A DNA stretch of 64,000 bases from Rodentibacter sp901420285 (lineage in GTDB: Bacteria > Pseudomonadota > Gammaproteobacteria > Enterobacterales > Pasteurellaceae): contig NZ_CP162010.1 in the NCBI RefSeq assembly GCF_041734645.1, positions 620,001 to 684,000 of the forward strand, read 5' to 3'. The notes under the pieces were generated by a model that was not told where the DNA came from, did not search any database, and worked only from the letters and a program-made list of their open reading frames with translations. Within the stretch, counting starts at the first letter, position 1. Each line of letters opens with the position of its first letter. Positions 8,837 to 17,377 of this stretch are shown piece after piece. The position numbers and the translations under genes were made by a program.

Positions 8837-9751
8837 ATGGATGGGGTAATTGTTGCAACAATCGTCTTTCTTGTACTGGTCGTTGTCGTTTTATTTTCTA
8901 CCGTCAAAACTGTACCGCAAGGTTATAATTGGACGATCGAACGCTTTGGGCGTTATACACGCACTTTAATGCCGGGTTTAAACTTGGTGTTGCCTTTTGT
9001 GGACCGCGTTGGCCGTAAGATCAATATGATGGAGCAGGTATTGGATATTCCGTCGCAAGAAGTGATTTCCAAAGATAACGCCAATGTGTCCATTGATGCG
9101 GTGTGCTTTGTGCAAGTGATTGATGCACGCAGCGCGGCTTATGAAGTGAATCACCTTGAACAAGCTATTATTAATTTGACAATGACCAATATTCGTACTG
9201 TATTGGGGTCGATGGAATTGGATGAAATGCTGTCTCAGCGCGATTCCATCAACGGGCGTTTATTGGCGATTGTCGATGAGGCGACCAATCCTTGGGGAAT
9301 TAAGGTGACGCGTATCGAAATTCGCGACGTACGTCCGCCGCGCGAATTGATTGACTCGATGAATGCGCAAATGAAAGCGGAACGTAATAAACGTGCGGAA
9401 GTATTGGAGGCGGAAGGAATTCGTCAGGCGGAAATTTTACGTGCCGAAGGGGAAAAACAAGCGCGTATCTTGAAAGCGGAAGGAGAGCGTCAAGAAGCCT
9501 TTTTACAAGCAGAAGCGCGTGAACGTGCGGCGGAAGCAGAAGCCAAAGCGACTCAAATGGTCTCTGAAGCCATTGCCAGTGGTGATACCAAAGCGATTAA
9601 TTATTTTATTGCCCAAAAATATACCGAAGCCTTAAAAGAAATCGGCGGTGCACAAAACAGTAAAGTTGTCCTGATGCCGCTTGAAGCAGGTAATTTAATC
9701 GGATCCGTTGCGGGCATTGCGGAATTATTAAAAGGCGATAAAAAAGCGTAA
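8837..9751 (+). CDS. qmcA: SPFH/stomatin-like membrane protein QmcA
   Basis: Prohibitin/stomatin-homology protein of 304 residues. It has one N-terminal membrane anchor (VATIVFLVLVVVVLFSTV), an SPFH domain starting at VPQGYNWTIERFGRY, and a long charged Ala/Glu coiled coil at about residues 175-245. Such proteins form rings or microdomains and often bind FtsH, controlling membrane protein turnover. A good AAAAGGGGAACTGAA ribosome site precedes the ATG. It is followed by an NfeD-family gene, the standard pairing (E. coli qmcA-ybbJ), although a hairpin lies between the two. Confidence 0.92.
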   Translation: MDGVIVATIVFLVLVVVVLFSTVKTVPQGYNWTIERFGRYTRTLMPGLNLVLPFVDRVGRKINMMEQVLDIPSQEVISKDNANVSIDAVCFVQVIDARSAAYEVNHLEQAIINLTMTNIRTVLGSMELDEMLSQRDSINGRLLAIVDEATNPWGIKVTRIEIRDVRPPRELIDSMNAQMKAERNKRAEVLEAEGIRQAEILRAEGEKQARILKAEGERQEAFLQAEARERAAEAEAKATQMVSEAIASGDTKAINYFIAQKYTEALKEIGGAQNSKVVLMPLEAGNLIGSVAGIAELLKGDKKA

Positions 9752-9767
9752 ACGGTATTTTATGTTT

Positions 9768-9798
9768 AAAAATGCGGTTGAAGTGAACCGCATTTTTT
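9768..9798 (+). terminator. Hairpin terminator between qmcA and nfeD-like gene
   Basis: AAAAATGCGGTT-GAAGTG-AACCGCATTTTT, a 12-bp stem running into T6. The TGCGGTT arms are reminiscent of uptake-word pairs. It could reduce transcription of the downstream nfeD-like gene relative to qmcA. Confidence 0.75.
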
Positions 9799-9823
9799 CT
9801 ATCTATTTTTCCAAGGAGGCAAT

Positions 9824-10279
9824 ATGGCGGAATGGTTGACGACATGGACATTATGGCACTGGTTGGTACTAGGTTTCGTTTTGCTGATTGTGGAAATTAT
9901 GGTGCCGGGTGTATTTTTGCTTTGGTGGGGCTTAGCGGCGTTAGGCACCGCATTGGTACAGTTCCTTATTCCGGCTTTTTCTCTTACCGAACTGGCGATA
10001 TTTTATGCGTTATTGGCTTGCATTTTATCGGTAGGTTGGTGGAAATACCAGCACGGCAAAGATCATCGTGATCAAGTTAAAACGGCCTTAAATCAGCGCG
10101 ATCACGCCATGCTAGGCAAACGCGGCAGCGTGCAAGAAATTGCATCAAACGGCATCGGACGCGGTGTATTCGGTGATACCACTTGGCGTATCCAAGGCGA
10201 ATGTCTTCGTGCTAATGATCTGATTGAAGTGAAAGCCGTTAGCGGCATTACATTAATTGTTCAAAAGGTGACGGAATGA
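9824..10279 (+). CDS. ybbJ: NfeD-family membrane protein (YbbJ-like)
   Basis: Small 151-residue inner-membrane protein. Hydrophobic segments occupy about the first 75 residues (LVLGFVLLIVEIMVPGVFLLWWG and LAIFYALLACILSVGWW), followed by a C-terminal OB-fold-like domain (LGKRGSVQEI, GDTTWRIQGE, VKAVSGITLIVQ). NfeD proteins work with SPFH proteins such as QmcA; the partner is immediately upstream. Its last four bases overlap the start of the next gene (ATGA), so the downstream genes are translationally linked to it. Confidence 0.9.
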   Translation: MAEWLTTWTLWHWLVLGFVLLIVEIMVPGVFLLWWGLAALGTALVQFLIPAFSLTELAIFYALLACILSVGWWKYQHGKDHRDQVKTALNQRDHAMLGKRGSVQEIASNGIGRGVFGDTTWRIQGECLRANDLIEVKAVSGITLIVQKVTE

Positions 10280-10896
10280 ATCACCTTATTATTTTTGCAC
10301 ATCCGAACGCGAAAGGTAGCTTTGGCCGCGCCATTGCCGATCGCGTAGCGAAAACCGGTCAAGCGTTAGGCGTGCTAACTCAGTTTCGCGATCTTTATGC
10401 GATGAATTTTAATCCGATTATTTCTTTTGAAGAATTACAAGCGGCGAATAAATGCATTATTCCCGAAGAAGTTAAACACGAACACAATCTTATTCTTCAG
10501 GCCGATTTAATCAGCTTAGTTTACCCGTTATGGTGGATGGGCTTTCCGGCGATTTTAAAAGGCTACTTAGATCGCGTGTTAAGCCATGGATTTGCCTATA
10601 AAACAGAAAACGGCGAATCTGTCGGCTTGCTAAAAGGTAAACAAATGCAGCAATTCATTACCATTGGTAGTAACGTGGATAAATATAAAGAATGCGGCAT
10701 GGATAAGTCTCTCGACCATTGTTTGGTGAACGGCTTGTTTAATTATTGCGGTATTGACAACGTTAGTTATGAATTATTCGGTGATATTCATTTGATTGAT
10801 GACGCAGCCCGTCGTGCGATGCTTGATCTTGCCGAGCAAAAAACTCGCGAAAAACTCACTATACTTTTACAACAAAATGCACAGGAAAACGCTTAA
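10276..10896 (+). CDS. Flavodoxin-fold NAD(P)H:quinone oxidoreductase family protein
   Basis: Cytosolic flavoprotein of 206 residues in the flavodoxin-2 family (KefF, MdaB, NQO1 relatives). The N-terminal strand LIIFAHPNAKGSFGRAIAD and the substrate-binding block VYPLWWMGFPAILKGYLDR are typical. It probably carries FMN or FAD and reduces quinones or similar electrophiles with NAD(P)H in a two-electron step; the true substrate is unknown. It overlaps the nfeD-like gene by 4 bp and the TorD-family gene by 1 bp (TAATG), so the three are one transcription unit. Confidence 0.85.
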   Translation: MNHLIIFAHPNAKGSFGRAIADRVAKTGQALGVLTQFRDLYAMNFNPIISFEELQAANKCIIPEEVKHEHNLILQADLISLVYPLWWMGFPAILKGYLDRVLSHGFAYKTENGESVGLLKGKQMQQFITIGSNVDKYKECGMDKSLDHCLVNGLFNYCGIDNVSYELFGDIHLIDDAARRAMLDLAEQKTREKLTILLQQNAQENA

Positions 10897-11468
10897 TGAC
10901 CCAACAAAATCAAGTCAATAATTTCTCTTTAATCAGCCGTTTATTCGGCAATTTATTCTATCGCCTTCCCTCCGATGCGGTGCTCTCCGGAGTGTTCAAT
11001 TGGTTGCAACAAAAAGGTTTAAACCAAGTTTGGGCGTTGGATACGGATAAAGAAAGCCAAGCGGCTTTGGATAATCTTCAACTGAAAATTGATTTGAAGT
11101 TGCTCGATCAAGAATATCAAAAACTATTCGGCGCCGAAGGTAAAGTACCGACAGCAATTTCCGCTTATGGTTTGAATTTGTCGGAATTTGTCGCATTTCG
11201 ACAAAAATGCGGTATGCCTGATATCGAAAGCCCAGATCATTTTGCGCTACTTTTGCTCGCTGCCTCTTGGCTAGAAGATAATGAGGATTCCGTTGTTACA
11301 CAGCGAGTACTGTTTGAAGATTTTCTATTGCCTTGCGCGGCAAAATTCCTCACTCAAGTGGAAACCTACGCCACACTGCCGTTTTACCGCTCACTTGCTT
11401 CGCTTACACGCGAGATTTTAGCGGCGATGGCGGACGAGTTGGATGAAAGTGCGTTCAATTTAGACTAA
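10896..11468 (+). CDS. TorD/DmsD-family Tat enzyme chaperone
   Basis: A 190-residue, mostly helical cytoplasmic protein resembling the TorD/DmsD/NarJ family that protects molybdoenzymes before Tat export. Visible family features are the LDQEYQKLFGAEGKVPTAISAYGLN region (the Y-x-x-L-F-x-x-P-x-x-P-Y-like core) and the DHFALLLLAASWLEDN helix. I recall a similar gene at the end of the H. influenzae dms operon. Here no dms or tor genes are adjacent, although a Tat-exported formate dehydrogenase lies 22 kb away. The client is therefore unknown. Confidence 0.75.
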   Translation: MTQQNQVNNFSLISRLFGNLFYRLPSDAVLSGVFNWLQQKGLNQVWALDTDKESQAALDNLQLKIDLKLLDQEYQKLFGAEGKVPTAISAYGLNLSEFVAFRQKCGMPDIESPDHFALLLLAASWLEDNEDSVVTQRVLFEDFLLPCAAKFLTQVETYATLPFYRSLASLTREILAAMADELDESAFNLD

Positions 11469-11491
11469 TCTACCATTACAATCATATTTCA

Positions 11492-12556
11492 ATGACGACA
11501 TTTACTCTCGAACCTCAAGACAACGGCCGCCTTCAATCGCTTTGCGGCGCGTTTGATGAGCATCTTAAACTCATCGAAAAAGAGTTTAATCTCAATATTT
11601 CCCGTAACAATTTCACTTTTACTATCAAATCCAACGAAGAAAATCCTAAATCGCATCATGAAAAGCTAATTCAATGCGCAATTAAATTAATTCAAGATTT
11701 GTACATGGAAACCGCGCCGATTAAAGGTAAAGCAAAAGAGCTAGAGCTGCAAAACGTACATATGGCGCTACAGGAAAGTCGAATATTATCGCAAGTGGAA
11801 CCGGAACGCGCGAAAAGCGATGTTTATAGTAGTGTGATTAAAACTAAGCGGGGTGTAATTAAGCCGCGCGGCGTCAATCAAGTGCAATATTTGCATAATA
11901 TTCTGACGCACGATATTAGTTTTGGTATCGGGCCGGCAGGAACGGGGAAAACTTTTTTAGCCGTAGCCGCTGCCGTAGAAGCTTTGGAACGCCAAGAGAT
12001 TCGTCGCGTGTTACTTACCCGTCCGGCAGTAGAAGCCGGAGAAAAATTAGGCTTTTTACCGGGCGATCTAGGGCAAAAAATCGAACCTTATTTGCGCCCT
12101 CTTTACGATGCTTTGTTTGAAATGCTAGGTTTTGAACGCGTGCAAAAACTGATGGAACGCAATGTGATTGAAATTGCACCACTTGCGTATATGCGCGGCC
12201 GAACTTTAAACGATAGTTTTATCATTTTAGATGAAAGCCAAAATACTACCGTGGAGCAAATGAAAATGTTTCTTACCCGTATCGGTTTTAATTCCAAGGC
12301 AGTCATTACCGGGGATATTACTCAAATCGATTTGCCGCGTAGTACTAAATCAGGCCTTCGTCATGCAATTGAAGTGTTGAATGCGGTGCCGGAATTGAGT
12401 TTCAATTATTTTGATAGTCAAGACATTGTACGTCATCCGGTAGTCGCGAAAGTTGTACAAGCGTATGAAGCCTGGGAAATTCAGGATGAAATTCGTCGTA
12501 AAGAACGTGAAGAAATTCGAAAACTAGAGCGTGAGCAAGCTGAAGTACGCAATTGA
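11492..12556 (+). CDS. phoH: PhoH-family ATPase (YbeZ-like)
   Basis: PhoH-like P-loop ATPase of 354 residues, related to E. coli YbeZ, which acts with the endoribonuclease YbeY in RNA and ribosome metabolism. Walker A is GPAGTGKTFLA and Walker B is SFIILDESQN; TRPAVEAGEKLGFLPGDL is a family block. A highly charged C-terminal helix (residues about 325-354) ends the protein. Unusually, ybeY does not follow; a terminator and the convergent frd operon come next. It starts 23 bp after the TorD-like gene and may be co-transcribed with it. Confidence 0.9.
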   Translation: MTTFTLEPQDNGRLQSLCGAFDEHLKLIEKEFNLNISRNNFTFTIKSNEENPKSHHEKLIQCAIKLIQDLYMETAPIKGKAKELELQNVHMALQESRILSQVEPERAKSDVYSSVIKTKRGVIKPRGVNQVQYLHNILTHDISFGIGPAGTGKTFLAVAAAVEALERQEIRRVLLTRPAVEAGEKLGFLPGDLGQKIEPYLRPLYDALFEMLGFERVQKLMERNVIEIAPLAYMRGRTLNDSFIILDESQNTTVEQMKMFLTRIGFNSKAVITGDITQIDLPRSTKSGLRHAIEVLNAVPELSFNYFDSQDIVRHPVVAKVVQAYEAWEIQDEIRRKEREEIRKLEREQAEVRN

Positions 12557-12570
12557 AATAAGAGAAAATA

Positions 12571-12607
12571 AAAAAACGCGTTGAGGATAAACTCGACGCG
12601 TTTTTTT
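12571..12607. terminator. Bidirectional terminator between phoH and frdD
   Basis: AAAAAACGCGTTGAG-GATAAA-CTCGACGCGTTTTTTT, a long stem with one G-T wobble and A/T tracts on both sides. It separates the convergent phoH and frd transcripts and can work in both directions. Confidence 0.88.
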
Positions 12608-12619
12608 CTTTAATTTTTC

Positions 12620-12964
12620 TTATAAACCAATTACTGCAAATAATACCCAAACGGTGTAAATGGTAGCCAAACCGTAGAAGATAAAGCCACCGGCAGGAAC
12701 ATGGATTTTAAGATCGTGCATACCGTGGTGGATACGGTGTAATCCGCACCACATTGGGAAAATAGTGAGCACAAGAATTATAAGTTTTCCGATCCAGGAA
12801 TACGCGAAGGTAATTAAGTTAGCCGGATCGATTAAGCCGAAAGGTAACAACAAGCCTAAGATTAAAATTACCACGGGGAAGAAAATTGCGCTAACTGTAC
12901 CGCCGGCACCGAAAAGCAACCACACCGGTGGTTCGCCGGAGCGTTTTGGATTTTTATCAACCAT
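12620..12964 (-). CDS. frdD: Fumarate reductase membrane anchor subunit D
   Basis: Hydrophobic anchor subunit (114 residues, three membrane helices) of quinol:fumarate reductase. It attaches the FrdAB catalytic dimer to the inner membrane and helps form the menaquinol site. The family block RSGEPPVWLLFGAGGTVSA is at the N-terminus and LHRIHHGMHDLKIH is in the middle. It is the last gene of frdABCD, 12 bp after frdC. Confidence 0.96.
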   Translation of the reverse strand: MVDKNPKRSGEPPVWLLFGAGGTVSAIFFPVVILILGLLLPFGLIDPANLITFAYSWIGKLIILVLTIFPMWCGLHRIHHGMHDLKIHVPAGGFIFYGLATIYTVWVLFAVIGL

Positions 12965-12976
12965 TTTTTCTCTCCC

Positions 12977-13387
12977 TTAGATATAAACTAAAACTAGTGC
13001 AACCAGGCTTACAAGTGCGGTTACCGCCCAAAGCGCATTTCTGATAACGTGATGCGGTAAACGTTCATTTTTTACAATGATGTTCATCACTTTTGGCGTC
13101 ATTAAGAAATAAGTCACAGTGTGGTAAAGTGTCGCCACGAGCGTAATGATATTTAACACCACTACGATTGGGTTTCTTAAAAACTCAATGAAATTCAAAA
13201 TACCTAGGCCCGGTATTGGGTTGCCGGCAAGGCAAAGCACACCATAGAGCAATACGATACAGAACCATACAGCAAAAATTGAGGTTGCTTCACGTAGCAT
13301 ATAAGCCTTGTAGAAGTCTAATTTTTGCCACCAAGTAGCCGTCATTGGGCGAACATATTTTTTACGTTTACTAACAGTTACTGACAT
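12977..13387 (-). CDS. frdC: Fumarate reductase membrane anchor subunit C
   Basis: Second membrane anchor of quinol:fumarate reductase, 136 residues with three hydrophobic helices. The N-terminal RKKYVRPMTATWWQKLDFYKAYM stretch carries the family motif around the quinol site, including the conserved Glu in LREATS. Order and spacing (11 bp after frdB, 12 bp before frdD) match the standard operon. Confidence 0.96.
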   Translation of the reverse strand: MSVTVSKRKKYVRPMTATWWQKLDFYKAYMLREATSIFAVWFCIVLLYGVLCLAGNPIPGLGILNFIEFLRNPIVVVLNIITLVATLYHTVTYFLMTPKVMNIIVKNERLPHHVIRNALWAVTALVSLVALVLVYI

Positions 13388-13398
13388 ATCTTCCCCCT

Positions 13399-14169
13399 TT
13401 AGCCTTTTGGTTTTAGCATAGAGATAACATAATCTTTGGCACTTTCTACTTTGCCTTGGTTAATGGCTGAAGCCGGATCCACATGCTTCGGACAAACTTC
13501 GGAACAATAACCCACGAAAGTACAGCTCCATACGCCGTTTTTACCGTTTAACAATGGCATGCGCTGCGCTTTACCGTGGTCCCGGTTATCAAGATTATAA
13601 CGGTGCGCCATAGTAATCGCGGCAGGGCCTAAGAATTCAGGATTCAAACCGAACTGTGGGCAAGCGGCATAGCACAAGCCACAGTTGATACACATGGAGA
13701 ACGTTCTGTATTTCTCAAGTTGTGCCGGCGTTTGTTTTGTACGACTTTTTGCAAGTTCTGTAGATGGATGTGGTTTACCGTCTAAAGCAGGTGCTTCGTT
13801 GCCGATAATATACGGTTTGATCGCTTCTAAACTTTCGATAAAGTGACTTAAATCTACTACTAAGTCGCGTTCAATCGGGAAGTTCGCCAGCGGTTCGATA
13901 CGCATATGACCACTATAATCACGCAAGAACGTTTTACAAGCCAATTTCGGTTTATTATTGACCATCATTCCGCAAGAACCGCAGATTGCCATGCGACAAG
14001 ACCAACGGTAAGAAAGGGAAGGTTCAAGTTTATCTTTAATGTAACCTAACGCATCAAGTAGGGATGTTTGGTTATCATAAGGCACTTGATAAGTGCTTAA
14101 ATGTGGCTCTTGATCGTTTTCGGGATTGTAGCGTAATACTTCAACATTCATTACTGGTGAATTAGCCAT
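13399..14169 (-). CDS. frdB: Fumarate reductase iron-sulfur subunit
   Basis: Electron-transfer subunit with three iron-sulfur clusters. The [2Fe-2S] ligands are in CRMAICGSCGMMVNNKPKLAC, and two ferredoxin-like sets are CINCGLCYAACP and CTFVGYCSEVCPKHVDP. The start chosen is ATG at 14169 (MANSPVMNVEVLRY), giving 256 residues. The frame extends further upstream but that part lies inside frdA. The start overlaps the frdA stop by 8 bp (ATGGCTAA), with AAGGAG inside the frdA end as ribosome site, so FrdA and FrdB are translationally coupled at near-equal levels. Confidence 0.96.
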   Translation of the reverse strand: MANSPVMNVEVLRYNPENDQEPHLSTYQVPYDNQTSLLDALGYIKDKLEPSLSYRWSCRMAICGSCGMMVNNKPKLACKTFLRDYSGHMRIEPLANFPIERDLVVDLSHFIESLEAIKPYIIGNEAPALDGKPHPSTELAKSRTKQTPAQLEKYRTFSMCINCGLCYAACPQFGLNPEFLGPAAITMAHRYNLDNRDHGKAQRMPLLNGKNGVWSCTFVGYCSEVCPKHVDPASAINQGKVESAKDYVISMLKPKG

Positions 14170-15973
14170 TTGCTTGCTCCTTAGCTTTCGCAGCCGCTTC
14201 TTGAGCTTCTGCTTCCGCACCGTAAACGCGTTTTGCAGGTTGAGATTTAGTGATTTTCACCGGACTGTATTCAATGCGCGGTGCGCCGTTCTCATTATAG
14301 AAAGCAAGAGTGTGTTTTAAGTAATTTACATCATCACGTTCAGTATAATCTAAGCGCTGGTGTGCGCCTCGAGATTCTTTACGTTCAATCGCAGAATTTG
14401 CGATAGATTGCGCCACATCTAAGATGTAGCCTAATTCTACGGTGTAAAGTACGTCGGTATTGAACACACTTGAACGATCCGCAACACGAATACGTTTGTA
14501 ACGTTCTTTAAGTTCAGCGATTTTGTCTACCGCTTTTTGCATGCTTTCTTGGTCGCGATAAATACCACAACCTTCTTCCATTATGGTACCCATTTCATCA
14601 CGGATTTCAGACCAAGATTCATTGCCTTCTTGATTGTAAAGCGCCTCTAAGCGAGTAACGACGTCTTTGGCTTGTGCATCGACAGCAGTTTGATTAGCCG
14701 GTTGTGCTTCAACGGCACGCTGCGCCGCGTATTCACCTGCTACGCGACCTAGTACCACTAATTCGGCTAATGAGTTAGAGCCTAAACGATTGGCGCCATG
14801 CAAACCGGAAGACGCGCATTCTCCGACGGCAAATAAGCCTTTAATACGAGTTTCGCTGTTGAAGTCCACCTCAATACCGCCCATGGTATAGTGAACGACA
14901 GGACGAACCGGAATTGGTTGATTTACAGGGTTTACACCTTCATAAGCGCTTGCTAATTCGCAGATGAACGGCAGACGTTCATGTAAGTATTTTTCGCCTA
15001 GGTGACGTAAGTCTAGGTGAACTACATCCACACCTTTGGCAGTTTTTAAGGTATTACCTTTTTTCCATTCTTGCCAGAATGCCTGAGAAACTTTATCGCG
15101 CGGGCCGAGTTCCATGTATTTATTTTGCGGTTTGCCGATTGGAGTTTCCGGACCAAGACCGTAATCTTGTAAATAACGGTAGCCGTTTTTGTTGACTAAG
15201 ATACCGCCTTCACCGCGACAACCTTCGGTCATCAAAATGCCGGTATTCGGTAAACCGGTCGGGTGATATTGAACGAATTCCATATCACGTAAAGGAACAC
15301 CATGACGATATGCCATAGACAAACCGTCACCTGTCACGATTCCTCCGTTGGTATTGAATTTGAATGCACGACAACCGCCGCCTGTTGCGATGACCACCGC
15401 ATTGGCGTTAATTTGTATCAATGTGCCTTCCATCATGTTCATTGCAACCATACCGCGGGCGTGACCGTCATCGACCAAAATGTCTAACACAAAGTGTTCA
15501 TCAAAACGTTGAATTTGAGGGAATTGGGTTGATGTTTGGAAAAGAGTATGTAACAAGTGGAAACCGGTTTTATCTGCGGCAAACCAAGTCCGTTCAATTT
15601 TCATTCCGCCGAAACGACGTACGTTTACATCGCCATCAGCTTTACGGCTCCAAGGACATCCCCAACGTTCTAGCTGGGTCATTTCCACCGGAGAATGTTC
15701 AACGAAGTATTCCACCACGTCTTGCTCACATAACCAGTCGCCGCCGGCTACGGTGTCTTGGAAGTGCTTGTCATAAGAGTCTTCTTCTTTAATGACCGCC
15801 GCCGCGCCGCCTTCAGCTGCAACCGTATGGCTACGCATCGGGTAAACTTTTGAAACTAATGCAATTTTTAAGTTAGGATTCGCTTCCGCTGCGGCAATCG
15901 CCGCACGTAAACCGCCGCCACCAGCACCAACAATTGCAATATCGACATTAACTGTTTGCACGATATCCTCCAA
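14162..15973 (-). CDS. frdA: Fumarate reductase flavoprotein subunit
   Basis: Catalytic subunit reducing fumarate to succinate as a terminal acceptor in anaerobic respiration. The FAD-binding motif VGAGGGGLRAAIAAAEA is at residue 15 and the covalent-FAD histidine is in RSHTVAAEGGAAA. Catalytic and substrate blocks include HPTGLPNTGILMTEGCRGEGG and GLHGANRLGSNSLAELVV. The 603-residue length is normal. The C-terminal tail is rich in Ala, Lys and Glu. It is the first gene of frdABCD and diverges from epmA across a 273-bp gap, the same arrangement as in E. coli. Confidence 0.97.
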   Translation of the reverse strand: MEDIVQTVNVDIAIVGAGGGGLRAAIAAAEANPNLKIALVSKVYPMRSHTVAAEGGAAAVIKEEDSYDKHFQDTVAGGDWLCEQDVVEYFVEHSPVEMTQLERWGCPWSRKADGDVNVRRFGGMKIERTWFAADKTGFHLLHTLFQTSTQFPQIQRFDEHFVLDILVDDGHARGMVAMNMMEGTLIQINANAVVIATGGGCRAFKFNTNGGIVTGDGLSMAYRHGVPLRDMEFVQYHPTGLPNTGILMTEGCRGEGGILVNKNGYRYLQDYGLGPETPIGKPQNKYMELGPRDKVSQAFWQEWKKGNTLKTAKGVDVVHLDLRHLGEKYLHERLPFICELASAYEGVNPVNQPIPVRPVVHYTMGGIEVDFNSETRIKGLFAVGECASSGLHGANRLGSNSLAELVVLGRVAGEYAAQRAVEAQPANQTAVDAQAKDVVTRLEALYNQEGNESWSEIRDEMGTIMEEGCGIYRDQESMQKAVDKIAELKERYKRIRVADRSSVFNTDVLYTVELGYILDVAQSIANSAIERKESRGAHQRLDYTERDDVNYLKHTLAFYNENGAPRIEYSPVKITKSQPAKRVYGAEAEAQEAAAKAKEQANG

Positions 15974-16246
15974 TCAGTAGAAAGTAAAAAATAAAACACC
16001 CCAAAGGGCGGACGCGAGCATTGTGCCATCTTTTTTATAAATTAATAACTTTTTTTAGGGCGAAATTTCAATAAATTGACAATTTTGTGATTTACCTCAA
16101 AAAAGTTAATTTATCTAAGCAAATCAAATGAGAAGGATTGTTATTTGAGCTAATAAACAAGCGAAACGGAGGATAAGTTGAGTTGCCGAATCCAGTCATT
16201 TACAATGAGCGACTTCACATCGTTCACCTAAAAAAGTCGAGGAAAA
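15974..16246. promoter_or_regulatory. Divergent frdA / epmA promoter region
   Basis: AT-rich 273-bp intergenic region that must carry both promoters. Near 16111-16126 the sequence TCTAAGCAAATCAA matches only the right half (ATCAA) of an FNR site (TTGAT-N4-ATCAA). Anaerobic FNR control of frd is expected from relatives but not proven by these bases. No small gene is evident. Confidence 0.4.
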
Positions 16247-17230
16247 GTGACCGTGCTTACGTCCGAAAAAAAGGCTTGGCAGCCTTCCGCCAACATTGAA
16301 AATCTTTTAAAACGCGCCAAAATTATCGCCGAAATCCGCCGTTTCTTTACCGATCGCGGTTTATTGGAAGTGGAAACACCGGTATTGAGTGAATTCGGCG
16401 TGACCGATCTTCATCTTTCTACCTTCAGTACGGAATTTATTGCGCCTTTTGATGCGCTTTCAAAAACCTTATGGCTTGGTACCAGCCCGGAATATCACAT
16501 GAAACGTTTGCTTGCTGCCGGGAGTGGGCCGATCTTCCAAATCAGCAAAGTTTTTCGCAATGAAGAGGCCGGTAATCGTCATAATCCCGAATTTACTATG
16601 CTTGAATGGTATCGGCCGCATTTTGATATGTATCGATTAATTAACGAAGTGGATGATTTACTGCAACAAATTTTAGATTGCTTGCCGGCGGAAAGCATGA
16701 GCTATCAATTCGCTTTTCAAGAATACGTTGGGTTAGATCCGCTTTCGGCAACGCGTAAAGAATTAATGGAGGCAGCGCGTCAACAGAATTTTATAGCAGA
16801 AGAGGACGAAGATCGTGATACGTTATTGCAATTTCTATTCAGTGAAATGGTGGAACCGAAAATCGGCTTAAATGCGCCGGTGGTGATTTATCATTTTCCT
16901 TCTTCGCAAGCTGCTTTAGCGCAATTAAGCCCGGAAGATCAACGTGTAGCGGAGCGTTTTGAGTTCTATTACAAAGGCGTGGAACTCGCCAACGGTTTTC
17001 ATGAACTTACCGATGCGGACGAACAACGGCGTCGTTTTGAGCAGGATAACCGTCAACGCCAAAAAGCGGGCCTACCGTTGCGTGCGATTGATGAACGTTT
17101 TCTTGGTGCATTACAAGCGGGAATGCCGAATACTGCCGGCGTCGCGTTAGGCGTGGATCGCCTCGTAATGATTGCTCTGGGCGTTGAGACCATCAAAGAG
17201 GTCATTTCTTTCTCTATCGAAAACGCCTAA
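16247..17230 (+). CDS. epmA: EF-P lysine lysyltransferase EpmA (GenX/PoxA)
   Basis: Class II lysyl-tRNA synthetase paralogue lacking the anticodon-binding domain. It attaches beta-lysine to elongation factor P, which rescues ribosomes stalled at polyproline. The 327-residue product shows class II motifs: ETPVLSEFG, then FRNEEAGNRHNPEFTMLEWYRPHFD (motif 2), and GVALGVDRLVMIALG (motif 3). The chosen start is GTG at 16247 with GAGG five bases upstream. Pairing with frdA is as in E. coli. Confidence 0.95.
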   Translation: MTVLTSEKKAWQPSANIENLLKRAKIIAEIRRFFTDRGLLEVETPVLSEFGVTDLHLSTFSTEFIAPFDALSKTLWLGTSPEYHMKRLLAAGSGPIFQISKVFRNEEAGNRHNPEFTMLEWYRPHFDMYRLINEVDDLLQQILDCLPAESMSYQFAFQEYVGLDPLSATRKELMEAARQQNFIAEEDEDRDTLLQFLFSEMVEPKIGLNAPVVIYHFPSSQAALAQLSPEDQRVAERFEFYYKGVELANGFHELTDADEQRRRFEQDNRQRQKAGLPLRAIDERFLGALQAGMPNTAGVALGVDRLVMIALGVETIKEVISFSIENA

Positions 17231-17246
17231 TCCTTGTGTGGTGCGT

Positions 17247-17265
17247 TTTCAATGCGGTGCTCAAA
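17247..17265 (+). repeat. Single intergenic copy of the CAATGCGGTGC word
   Basis: A TTTTCAATGCGGTGCTCAAA copy (core 17250-17260) lies 20 bp after epmA, without an inverted partner. The rest of the epmA-lepA gap contains a short GCGCAAGCGC palindrome and presumably the lepA promoter. Confidence 0.65.
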
Positions 17266-17377
17266 TCAATGTTCATTGATGCGCAAGCGCTTTTCTTTTC
17301 TAGCGCTCTCTTTGCTTTTCGAGTACAATCCGCCAGCTAAATTTGATGACTTTTGAATTGAGAAAACCTATCTATTT

